NCBI GenBank assembly: GCA_963667435.1
Contig: OY763414.1
Coordinates: 1,550,001-1,614,000 of the forward strand
Reading direction: 5' to 3'
DNA length: 64,000 bases
Origin: Marispirochaeta sp963667435
GTDB lineage: Bacteria > Spirochaetota > Spirochaetia > JC444 > Marispirochaetaceae
The notes under the pieces were generated by a model. It had not been told where the DNA came from. It worked only from the letters and a program-made list of their open reading frames with translations, and searched no databases. The first letter of the stretch is position 1. The number at the start of each line of letters is the position of its first letter. The translations under genes were made by a program, and so were the position numbers. Positions 36,006-43,663 of the stretch are shown in pieces.

Positions 36006-37822
36006 GCCTCTTTGATCTGACGCAGCTGGGTATGATACAGCCCCGCATAGTAACCGGCAGACCGAACAAGCTCATCGTGGGACCCCTCCTCTATAACCCG
36101 GCCGCCCCTCATCACATAGATTCTGTCCGCCTTCCGGGCAGCGGCAATCTTGTGACTCACAAGCAGCAGGCTGCGCCCCCCCACAATATTGCGGATATTG
36201 TCGATGAAATCTGATTCCGACCGGGGATCCAGCTCCGAGGTTGGTTCGTCAAGGATTGTAAGAGGAGCACCCCTGAATACAGTTCTGGCCAGGGCCACTT
36301 TTTTCCACTGCCCCCCGCTCAGTTCAGCTCCATCTTCAAGCCAGCGGCCCAGAACCGTCCCGTAGCCTGCGGGAAGAGCAGATAAAAACTCATCCGCCCC
36401 TACTGTTGCAGCAGCCCTGCGCAGATTATCAAGAATATTCCGTTCCTCCCCTTTTTCAATATCTCCATAGCGGATATTCGCACCGGCGGTGTAGTAGTAA
36501 TGTGTAAAATCCTGAAAAAGCACCCCCAGGTTTTTGCGGTACACCTCAGGCTCAAGGGTGCGAAGATCTTTCCCGTCCATGTATATTTCACCTGCATCGG
36601 GTTCATAAAACCGGCAGAGAAGATTTATCAGAGTGCTCTTTCCCGCTCCGTTATCCCCCACAATGGCAACAAATTCACCTGGGGCAATTTTAAGGGAAAC
36701 ATTGTCCAGGACTTTACTGTCTGTTCCGGGATAATGAAAGCTGACGGCAGCCACGGACAGCCCCGGCTGTCTATTTGTCTGCCCGGCGCCCTTCGGCGCT
36801 GCTTTCTTCAGCTCCACCTCGACCGGCAGATTCAGAAAATCAAAGACCGCAGAAAGATAGAGATTGGTCTCATAGAGCCTGGCAACTCCGCGAAGAAGTT
36901 CCGCCATTGCCTGCTGTCCCCGCTGTATAGCCTGAAAAAACAGTACCAGATTCCCCAGGGAGGCTCCCCGACTAATGCTTGTATAGGCAAAATAGCCCAA
37001 CAGACCGATGGTTACCAAAGACTGAAAGGCCACGGCAAAAAACTCACCCGCTGCCCGGCGGCCGGTGAGGGTCAACAGCTCCCTCCTCAGCCTGTTTCTC
37101 CATTCTGCTGCTTTCTCCTGAAAATAACCCTGAAGACCGTTTATACGGTTTTCCTTCACATTGGTTTTTTCAGTGAGAAGCCAGTTAAGATAAAACACAT
37201 GCCGTTCCGAGGAGGTCTGCTCCATTCTCCAGGCATAAATCCTTGCTGAAGAATTGAGCAGTACAACTGCAGCGGGCAGCGCGGATACTGCTAAAAGAAG
37301 AATGGTAAACCAGGGAAGCGCATAGATTAACAGACCGGCGATACCTGCAACGGAGACAGAGGCACTTATAAGACCGGTAACAATATCTACAATTTCCGCA
37401 GGACGGTATGGTGCTTCCTGCTGCGCCCGGTGGAGTTTGTCATGGAACTCCGACATCTCATAATATGCAAGATCAAGTTCCACTGATTTCTTCTGCACCA
37501 CTCCCTGCATATAATCACTCAGCACCTGGCCAAGCACCTGACGAAGAAAATAACCACCTGTTCTTACAAGTGCCGTTAGCAGCAGAGCCGCACCAGTAAG
37601 AATTATCACAGGAAGAATCTCCTGAAATCCTCCGCCGGAAGCCACGGCATCAACCATAAGCTTTACCGCATACAGGGGTATAAGCGGGACAATCCCCTGC
37701 AGCACCATTATTAGTATTGTAGACAGACTCAAGCCCGGGCTGCTTATCCACAAAAGCCTCATACCCCGGGAGAAGACCCCCGCCCCTTTACGGATCCGTT
37801 TAATACGTACGGCTAATTTCAT
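36002..37822 (-). CDS. ABC exporter, fused permease-ATPase (lasso D-type)
   Basis: A 606-residue half-transporter. Six membrane spans fill residues 25-330. The ATPase domain has Walker A GDNGAGKSTLINL near 402, the signature LSGGQWKKVALAR near 512, and Walker B LTILDEP with the H-loop SHKIA. There is no N-terminal C39 peptidase, as expected when the leader is removed by a separate B2 protein. It probably exports the mature peptide. It overlaps the HprK-like gene by 4 bases upstream. Confidence 0.93.
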   Translation of the reverse strand: MKLAVRIKRIRKGAGVFSRGMRLLWISSPGLSLSTILIMVLQGIVPLIPLYAVKLMVDAVASGGGFQEILPVIILTGAALLLTALVRTGGYFLRQVLGQVLSDYMQGVVQKKSVELDLAYYEMSEFHDKLHRAQQEAPYRPAEIVDIVTGLISASVSVAGIAGLLIYALPWFTILLLAVSALPAAVVLLNSSARIYAWRMEQTSSERHVFYLNWLLTEKTNVKENRINGLQGYFQEKAAEWRNRLRRELLTLTGRRAAGEFFAVAFQSLVTIGLLGYFAYTSISRGASLGNLVLFFQAIQRGQQAMAELLRGVARLYETNLYLSAVFDFLNLPVEVELKKAAPKGAGQTNRQPGLSVAAVSFHYPGTDSKVLDNVSLKIAPGEFVAIVGDNGAGKSTLINLLCRFYEPDAGEIYMDGKDLRTLEPEVYRKNLGVLFQDFTHYYYTAGANIRYGDIEKGEERNILDNLRRAAATVGADEFLSALPAGYGTVLGRWLEDGAELSGGQWKKVALARTVFRGAPLTILDEPTSELDPRSESDFIDNIRNIVGGRSLLLVSHKIAAARKADRIYVMRGGRVIEEGSHDELVRSAGYYAGLYHTQLRQIKEA

Positions 37823-38787
37823 CTGCCCCCCGGCTCACAACTGCTGTTACCAACAAGAAACTTTACAACTCCGGGAAGCCGTTCATACCCCTCGGGGATT
37901 TTCAGCACCTGAAGAGGGACAAGGGATGCAATAGTTCCGATTTTTCCAAGACGCGCTGAACTTCTGTCTACTGCATCAAGAAGCTCAGCGGCAAAAGCAT
38001 GACGTACCAGGGATATCACTCCCGCAGCGGCTCCAACCGCAGAAATGGAAGGCTCGTCAGTCTCACTTCGCTGAAGCAGATAGAGAGCCTTAAGCGGCAG
38101 CTTATTTTTAAAAAAAGTACCGAGTTTTTCACCCGACCACGACCCGATCGGGACTTTGAGCTTCTCAAAACGGGGATGTATTTTTCCATAGGCAGCCGGA
38201 TTTCCGCCCAACAGGGCCAACTGATGGGGAAAAAGCTTCATCTGGGGGAATCCGGGAAGCGCAGTAACACCACCGTTAGCGACGGAAAGAGCCAGAATAT
38301 CGTCTGTCACCAGAGGATAGCCGGCAGCAAGGCAGGCGGTGGCCAGAGTGGTTTTTCCCGTACCTGAATCAGCAATAAAGGCGACACAACCGTCGCCGGC
38401 CTTTACCGCAGAAGCATGCAGCATCAGGATCCCCCGTCGCTCCAGCCAGTAGGACATAACATTTCCCACAAAGAATAGTTCGATCAGATATTCGATCCCC
38501 GGTAAAAGCGGATGAGCGGTAATTTCATCTTTTTTAATTTCAAATCCGCAGACACCGGTTATATAGAGGGTTTCAAAAGTACCGGCAATAAACAGTTCCA
38601 CCCGGCCGTCTTCATAGTTCTCCACCGGCGCCCGGATCCCATCGGGAACGTAATCGGGATTAACAGGTAAAACAGTAAAGCGAAGTTCCGTTACGGTGTC
38701 AGTGGTTTCCGGAGACAGAAGGTTAAAGGTAAAGGGAAAGGACGAGCAGATATGTGCTCCATACAGGAGGTAATGGGATTCACTCAT
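37819..38787 (-). CDS. HprK-like serine kinase associated with a RiPP cluster
   Basis: A 322-residue protein. HASAVKAGDGCVAFIADSGTGKTTLA (key part) near residue 125 combines the catalytic His region and P-loop of HPr kinase/phosphorylase. PLVTDDILAL follows with the acidic pair, and FPQMKLFP later. Family members in lasso clusters such as paeninodin phosphorylate a serine of the precursor rather than HPr. The N-terminal ~110 residues are cluster-specific. It overlaps the PRTase-RRE gene by 8 bases and the exporter by 4, so it is part of the same transcript. The Ser-rich precursor upstream is the obvious candidate substrate. Confidence 0.88.
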   Translation of the reverse strand: MSESHYLLYGAHICSSFPFTFNLLSPETTDTVTELRFTVLPVNPDYVPDGIRAPVENYEDGRVELFIAGTFETLYITGVCGFEIKKDEITAHPLLPGIEYLIELFFVGNVMSYWLERRGILMLHASAVKAGDGCVAFIADSGTGKTTLATACLAAGYPLVTDDILALSVANGGVTALPGFPQMKLFPHQLALLGGNPAAYGKIHPRFEKLKVPIGSWSGEKLGTFFKNKLPLKALYLLQRSETDEPSISAVGAAAGVISLVRHAFAAELLDAVDRSSARLGKIGTIASLVPLQVLKIPEGYERLPGVVKFLVGNSSCEPGGR

Positions 38788-39964
38788 TCAGCAAGAGCCC
38801 CTGTTTCTTAAGAGATCGGGCAAAATTTTCCAGATCCAGAAGGATCTCATCTGAGTCAACATCATACAGATCAGATAGGCGTTGTGCAGCCCCCCGGATA
38901 CTATCAGTCCTGAGCAGCATATCCCACATGTCCGCCGCCGTACCTTCCAGCAGAAAACAATCAGTAGAATCTTCAGTATGCGGTGCAGTAAAATCAGCCA
39001 CAACTATGCGGTTCTCATCCAGCCGGGCAGCCACAACCCCCGGAGCGGCGTTCCACGGAAAGGAGCTGTCCCCATGTATCTGAAACTGATTTTCCGAATT
39101 ACCTTCAAAACGGTTTCTGAAACAGCGTTCAGGGGGATACAGACGAAACCCGGCCTCAAGCTCACCGCTTACACCGTTTATGAAGATACTCTCAGGCTCA
39201 CTCCAGGCAAACACCAACGCCTCCGGATAGCCCGTCCACAGCACCTTTTCAGCTGTTTTTTTCTCCCAGCGATCCTTCCATATCGGATAGTCCCGGCCGA
39301 AAATTTCGGGCCCTGAATCTTCATACTCTTCCGCGGCAATTATGGAGAAGCCCTGTCGTCCTGCGGCCTCTTCCGTGCAAAGCTCTTCCGGAGCAGCCAG
39401 CACAGCAACAGAGACTTCCCTGGTCTTTTCTGTCAGACCGAGGGATTCAATAGTCTGCAGGATTCTGTGACCGGAGAAAACAGCATCGTCCACCAGCATA
39501 AGCGGCCTGCTTCCGGCAGCTGATGCCTGAACCCTGCCCAGCGCATAGAGGAGCAGTGCGCAGACAATGTATCCCCCTCGGGGAACCGGACGAAACTCGA
39601 AACTGTTAAGCTTCTCCCGTCCGTATTTCCGTATAAGTTTATCAGCAAGGAGTACCGCAAGTTCCTCAGCTTTTCGGTAACCTATGAAACGGGAATTTTC
39701 AGCAGTATAAAGGATATGGGCTGCGAGGCGTGAGACTCGTTCTGTCTCCTCTGGGGGAAAATCTCCGAAGAGATAGATTCCGCCATACTCTTCTTCAGGA
39801 GAATACAGTCTCAGGACCATTACAGAATGGTTAAAGCGGGAATCCCTGATCAGCGTTTGTACAAGAACCGTAAGAGCGGAATTGATATCAGGTTGGCCTG
39901 TCAGATTAAGAAGTTTATCAGCATTACCTGCAGGGGAGTAAAGTTTGACTGCTTTAAATGGCAT
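38780..39964 (-). CDS. phosphoribosyltransferase-like domain fused to C-terminal PqqD/RRE domain
   Basis: A 394-residue fusion. Residues ~85-215 look like a type I phosphoribosyltransferase: FRPVPRGGYIVCALLLYALG resembles the PP-loop strand, and PLMLVDDAVFSGHRILQTI is the PRPP-binding motif with the tandem Asp. The middle (~220-310) is unassigned. Residues ~312-394 are PqqD-like (VVADFTAPHTED, FLLEGTAADMWDML, then LENFARSLKKQGLL), a leader-binding RRE. An N-terminal leader domain on an enzyme marks it as a peptide-modifying candidate. The ATG directly follows the T-run of a hairpin, with no clear ribosome site. Confidence 0.85.
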   Translation of the reverse strand: MPFKAVKLYSPAGNADKLLNLTGQPDINSALTVLVQTLIRDSRFNHSVMVLRLYSPEEEYGGIYLFGDFPPEETERVSRLAAHILYTAENSRFIGYRKAEELAVLLADKLIRKYGREKLNSFEFRPVPRGGYIVCALLLYALGRVQASAAGSRPLMLVDDAVFSGHRILQTIESLGLTEKTREVSVAVLAAPEELCTEEAAGRQGFSIIAAEEYEDSGPEIFGRDYPIWKDRWEKKTAEKVLWTGYPEALVFAWSEPESIFINGVSGELEAGFRLYPPERCFRNRFEGNSENQFQIHGDSSFPWNAAPGVVAARLDENRIVVADFTAPHTEDSTDCFLLEGTAADMWDMLLRTDSIRGAAQRLSDLYDVDSDEILLDLENFARSLKKQGLLLNE

Positions 39965-39997
39965 AAAAAACCGGGTACCGTATGACTACGGCCCCGG
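39965..39997 (-). terminator. hairpin plus U-tract between RiPP precursor and PRTase-RRE gene
   Basis: Read on the minus strand, CCGGGgCCGTA pairs with TACGGtaCCCGG, followed by six T. It lies between the precursor stop and the next gene and ends at its ATG. It should allow far more precursor mRNA than enzyme mRNA. Confidence 0.8.
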
Positions 39998-40037
39998 AAC
40001 CTCTGTTCGTTGCAGACTATATGCGGACAATTAAATG

Positions 40038-40223
40038 TCAGATAATTGAATTGCTTGATGGTTTTACAGGAGAACCTTCACCGGTAGCACTGTTGCTGAC
40101 AGAAGATCCGCTACCCTTACTACTGCTGCCGAAAAGTGCTTCAATAATACCGGACTGTGTCAGATCGGTAACTGTACCCCATTGTTTGATCTCCGGTTTA
40201 TGGTATTCTTTTTTTCTCTGCAT
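40038..40223 (-). CDS. RiPP precursor peptide with lasso-like leader and Ser-rich core
   Basis: A 61-residue peptide behind AAGGAG (spacing 6). The leader has the lasso-precursor pattern Y-x-x-P...G...LT: YHKPEIKQWGTVTDLT. If Thr22 is the usual penultimate leader residue, the core begins SGIIEALFGSSSKGSGSS and ends in SNSII. The core is rich in Ser and Gly (about 12 Ser in 38 residues). A normal lasso core needs Asp or Glu at position 7, 8 or 9 to form the ring; here the only early acid is at position 5. So it is a lasso-leader RiPP of unclear class. It is separated from the modifying genes by a terminator. Confidence 0.85.
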   Translation of the reverse strand: MQRKKEYHKPEIKQWGTVTDLTQSGIIEALFGSSSKGSGSSVSNSATGEGSPVKPSSNSII

Positions 40224-40257
40224 GAGATTCTCCTTAAGACAAAACTATAAAGACAAG

Positions 40258-40284
40258 TTTATACCCGTATGTACTGAACGTCAA
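40258..40284 (-). promoter_or_regulatory. candidate promoter of the RiPP precursor gene
   Basis: On the minus strand TTGACG (40284-40279) and TATAAA (40263-40258) are 15 bases apart, slightly shorter than ideal. The predicted start is about 30 bases before the precursor ATG. The region between 40224 and 40424 also has to serve the divergent gene at 40425. Confidence 0.4.
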
Positions 40285-40424
40285 CTTTATGAGTATAAAT
40301 TTACCGGATATTCCTGTTTCTGCCGGGAAATCCGCTGGTAATCTGATCTTTTTGTACCCAATGTTACGGTTTCTTTTTATTCGCTATATTACTATTATTC
40401 TCAGAATAGAGAGGATAAAGAAGC

Positions 40425-41678
40425 ATGAGTTTTATCAGCCTTGACGATACAATATTCGCCATTACCGAAAAATATCCCGAAACTGTTGACGTTTTTGTCA
40501 GTCGGGGCTTCCCCGGAATGTCAGACTACAACCAGAGAGCCGGTTACGGCAGGCTGCTGACTCTCAGGACTGCCCTGAAAACCAAAGGTCTTAACGAGGA
40601 GCTGTTTACCGGTCTCCTTAACGATGAAGTACAAGTTAGACAAAGCAGCAGTGATATCACACTGGCTCCTATGGAACTGACAGACAGCGAGAATGCAGTG
40701 AAAATTGCAGGACTCCTCCCCTGCCCGGTTCGTATTCCCCTTATGGAAGAATTCAGCCGCTTCCGGCCCATATACGAGGAGGCTTCCGGAGTCAGTCTGG
40801 ATGCCGAGTTGAAAGCCGCCAGCAGCGGAACTCAGTGGGTGGAGGAGCATATTGACTCAACAGGCTCAGAGGAATCCCTGCCGGATATCTTTATCTCCGC
40901 CGGATTTGACCTCTTCTTCGACCGGAAGAGAATCGGCAGATTGCGGGAAAAGGGGGCATTCAGAGACCTCATAGACTGGCCGGGAGTCAACAGCAGCTTT
41001 AAGAGCATGAAGATTGAGGATCCTGAGAGAGTTTATTCCATCCTTGCCCTGGTTCCCGCTGTGTTCCTGGTTAACACCAGCGAACTCGGGGACCGGGAAA
41101 TACCCAGAACATGGAAGGCACTTCTCAGCGAAGAGTTTACCGATTCCGTTTCTCTTCCCGTGGGCGACTTTGATCTCTTCAATGCTATGCTGCTCTCCCT
41201 GGGCCAACGGTACGGAGATGAAGCTGTAACAATGCTCGGTAGAGTAATGCAGCAGTCCATGCACCCCTCCCAGATGGTGAAAAGCCACAGAGGTTCCGGT
41301 AAAAAGCCTGCGGTAACCATTATGCCCTACTTCTTCACGAAAACAGTCAGGGAAGGCGGAGCAATGCAGGCGGTCTGGCCTGAGGACGGCGCCGTAATAA
41401 GCCCTATATTCATGCTGTCAAAGGAAAAGAGAGGCAAAGAGCTGAAACCGATAGCCGACTTTTTCGGCTCCCGCAGGGTCGGCGAAATACTGGCACGGCA
41501 GGGGCTCTTTCCTTCCCTTCATCCGGAAGTGGAAAATATTCTCCCGGGAAAAAGCCCTGTAATGTGGCTGGGATGGGAATATATAAAAACTCATGACCTC
41601 AGCGAGGAAATCGCCCGGGCGGAGAAACTCTTTTCCAGTGCTGCAGATACAGCCGAAAAAAGTGAGGCTGTTTCATGA
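40425..41678 (+). CDS. DUF1858 domain fused to solute-binding-like protein, cytoplasmic
   Basis: A 417-residue protein without a signal peptide. Residues 5-70 resemble DUF1858 (DDTIFAITEKYPETVDVFVSRGF, key part). Residues ~95-400 resemble a periplasmic-type solute-binding fold (FISAGFDLFFDRKRIG, VPAVFLVNTSELGDREIPRTWKALL and YFFTKTVREGGAMQAVWPEDG, key parts), as in iron/molybdate-type binding proteins. A binding fold kept in the cytoplasm suggests a metallochaperone or ligand-presenting role; that is inference. The next gene overlaps its stop by 4 bases. RBS GAGAGGAT precedes the ATG. Confidence 0.8.
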   Translation: MSFISLDDTIFAITEKYPETVDVFVSRGFPGMSDYNQRAGYGRLLTLRTALKTKGLNEELFTGLLNDEVQVRQSSSDITLAPMELTDSENAVKIAGLLPCPVRIPLMEEFSRFRPIYEEASGVSLDAELKAASSGTQWVEEHIDSTGSEESLPDIFISAGFDLFFDRKRIGRLREKGAFRDLIDWPGVNSSFKSMKIEDPERVYSILALVPAVFLVNTSELGDREIPRTWKALLSEEFTDSVSLPVGDFDLFNAMLLSLGQRYGDEAVTMLGRVMQQSMHPSQMVKSHRGSGKKPAVTIMPYFFTKTVREGGAMQAVWPEDGAVISPIFMLSKEKRGKELKPIADFFGSRRVGEILARQGLFPSLHPEVENILPGKSPVMWLGWEYIKTHDLSEEIARAEKLFSSAADTAEKSEAVS

Positions 41679-42376
41679 ACCTTGTTACCGTATCCGGTCC
41701 TCCGTCTTCAGGAAAAACAGCGGTCATTCTGAAAACAGCCGAAGCCCTCAAACAGCAGGGAATTCGTGTAGGTGTGGCCAAGTTTGACTGCCTGAGCACC
41801 GAAGACGACCTGCTCTATATAAAAGCGGGAATTCCCGTACAGAAAGGTCTTTCCGGCGCGCTCTGCCCGGACCACTACTTTGTCAGTAACATTGAAGAGG
41901 TTACACGGTGGGGCATAGAGGAGAACCTTGATCTGCTTATCAGCGAGTCCGCAGGGCTCTGTAACCGCTGTTCTCCGTACATCAAGGATATTGGAGCTGT
42001 CTGCGTTATTGATAACCTCAGCGGTATTAATACCCCGAAAAAAATAGGCCCGATGCTCAAGAGTGCGGATATTGTGGTAATAACCAAGGGTGATATTGTT
42101 TCCCAGGCAGAAAGAGAAGTTTTTGCCAGCAGAGTGGGAACAGTAAACCCCAGGGCAATGGTAATTCATGTAAACGGCCTTACCGGCCAGGGAGCCTTTG
42201 AACTGAGCACCCTGCTCTATGACAAAGAAAAAGAGATAGATACCGTGAAAGGTAAGGAGCTCCGCTTTCCCATGCCTTCAGCGCTCTGTTCATACTGTCT
42301 TGGCGAAACACGCATAGGCGAACAGTTTCAGATGGGTAATGTACGTAAAATCAAGCTGGAGGATACTAATGCATGA
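41675..42376 (+). CDS. HypB/UreG-like SIMIBI GTPase
   Basis: A 233-residue P-loop protein. The Walker A GPPSSGKTAVILKT is at residues 7-20. SESAGLCNRCSPY near residue 93 resembles the metal-site region of HypB/UreG nickel chaperones. The G4-like element is VITKGD instead of NKxD. A C-terminal cysteine pair lies in ALCSYCLGETRIG near residue 208. Such GTPases insert metals or cofactors into enzymes. It is flanked by a DUF1858/binding-like protein and an ABC ATPase, with overlaps of 4 and 8 bases. The target enzyme is not evident here. Confidence 0.82.
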   Translation: MNLVTVSGPPSSGKTAVILKTAEALKQQGIRVGVAKFDCLSTEDDLLYIKAGIPVQKGLSGALCPDHYFVSNIEEVTRWGIEENLDLLISESAGLCNRCSPYIKDIGAVCVIDNLSGINTPKKIGPMLKSADIVVITKGDIVSQAEREVFASRVGTVNPRAMVIHVNGLTGQGAFELSTLLYDKEKEIDTVKGKELRFPMPSALCSYCLGETRIGEQFQMGNVRKIKLEDTNA

Positions 42377-43400
42377 GTTACGCAGCATTATAGAGAACAC
42401 TCCTCTTGCCAGTCTGACGGAGAAGTATCCTTTCCTTACAGACTATTTTGAATCCCTGGGTGTACCTGTAGAGACAGAGATCAGTTTGCCCCTAAAAAAA
42501 CACCTCCACAGTCTGGGTGACGAGTTCCTCGAAGACAAGGCCATTGATGTTGAAGAAGCCCTTAAGGGGACTGCAAGCTTTATAGAGCAAATGCTTGAAT
42601 TTCTGGGAATAAACAATCAGCGGCTGGCGGAAGAAATTAGCATACTGCCGGGAAGGAATAAATCGGGGGAACCCGAAGGCTTTGAAACCCTGACTATCCG
42701 CCGGGGAGAAATAATCTCTATTGTGGGGCCAACCGGTTCAGGTAAAAGCAGGCTGCTTGCGGATATTGAGTGGATGGCCCAGGGAGACACTCCTACGGGA
42801 AGAAGAATCCTGGTGGATAAGCGGGAACCGGATAAAAAATGGCGATTCTCCACTTCTGACAAGTTAGTAGCCCAGTTGTCCCAGAACATGAACTTTGTCA
42901 TGGACCTGACAGTTCAGGAGTTTCTTACCCTGCATGCGGAGAGTCGTCTTATTCAGGACACGGAATCGGTGGTAAAAACAATCTTTGAGAAAGCCAATGA
43001 GCTTGCAGGGGAAGAATTTACCCTGGATACGGCCATAACCGCCCTTTCCGGAGGACAGTCCAGGGCACTCATGATTGCCGATACGGCCATACTCAGCAAA
43101 TCACCCATAGTGCTGATCGATGAGATAGAGAATGCTGGAATTGACCGGAAAAAAGCCCTGGCGCTGCTAATATCGGAGGAAAAGATTGTCCTCATGGCAA
43201 CCCACGACCCCCTGCTGGCTCTCATGGCGGATAAGAGGATCGTTATCCGGCACGGCGGAATTCACCGCATCCTGGAGACCGGTGAGGATGAACGAAGTGT
43301 GTTAACCGAAATAGAAGCACTGGATAAAAAAGTTCAGACCCTGCGGGCAATGCTGCGGGCAGGAGAAAGTCTAAACCATACAGCCCTGAATGAGCTGTGA
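42369..43400 (+). CDS. DUF1858-ABC ATPase fusion, soluble
   Basis: A 343-residue protein. Residues 1-45 (TPLASLTEKYPFLTDYFESLG) resemble the DUF1858 repeat seen in the first gene of the operon. An ABC ATPase domain follows: Walker A GPTGSGKSRLL near 120, signature LSGGQSRALMIAD near 222, Walker B PIVLIDEIENAG near 242, H-loop THDPLLA. No permease gene accompanies it, so it is likely not a transporter but a mechanical or activating ATPase. The start at 42369 has GGAGG upstream and overlaps the GTPase stop by 8 bases. Confidence 0.85.
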   Translation: MHELRSIIENTPLASLTEKYPFLTDYFESLGVPVETEISLPLKKHLHSLGDEFLEDKAIDVEEALKGTASFIEQMLEFLGINNQRLAEEISILPGRNKSGEPEGFETLTIRRGEIISIVGPTGSGKSRLLADIEWMAQGDTPTGRRILVDKREPDKKWRFSTSDKLVAQLSQNMNFVMDLTVQEFLTLHAESRLIQDTESVVKTIFEKANELAGEEFTLDTAITALSGGQSRALMIADTAILSKSPIVLIDEIENAGIDRKKALALLISEEKIVLMATHDPLLALMADKRIVIRHGGIHRILETGEDERSVLTEIEALDKKVQTLRAMLRAGESLNHTALNEL

Positions 43401-43415
43401 TAACAGGAGAATACA

Positions 43416-43658
43416 ATGCACGATGGATGCTCAGGCAGTTTTGAATCCGGCAAGGCCGTAATAGACAAGGTTCGTATGATGGGATTTTCCGATCAGTTTA
43501 TGCCGGTACCTCTTGAAATAGTCTGTACCACCTGCAATAAGCCGTTTATGATGGAAACATTTGAAGCGGTATGCCCGGAATGCGGGGCAGTGCACGGGGT
43601 AACCCCCTGTCATGCCTTTGACGCCTCCGGAGTAATGAATGCCGGAGTAGGTTATTAG
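43416..43658 (+). CDS. small zinc-ribbon protein of the DUF1858/GTPase operon
   Basis: An 80-residue protein with two Cys pairs, CTTC near residue 37 and CPEC near residue 54, a typical zinc ribbon, plus an early Cys and a Cys-His near the C-terminus (VTPCHAF). I do not recognise the family. It lies 15 bases after the ABC ATPase gene and 5 before the dehydrogenase gene. It may be a small metal or redox partner of the GTPase system. Confidence 0.75.
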   Translation: MHDGCSGSFESGKAVIDKVRMMGFSDQFMPVPLEIVCTTCNKPFMMETFEAVCPECGAVHGVTPCHAFDASGVMNAGVGY

Positions 43659-43663
43659 AAATT

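Noticed and set aside
37819..38787. HPr kinase/phosphorylase of carbon catabolite control
   Set aside because: The protein sits inside the RiPP cluster, has a cluster-type N-terminus and no HPr gene nearby; a peptide kinase role fits better.
33981..40223. Calling the cluster a canonical lasso peptide locus
   Set aside because: The macrolactam synthetase is missing and the core has no Asp/Glu at positions 7-9.
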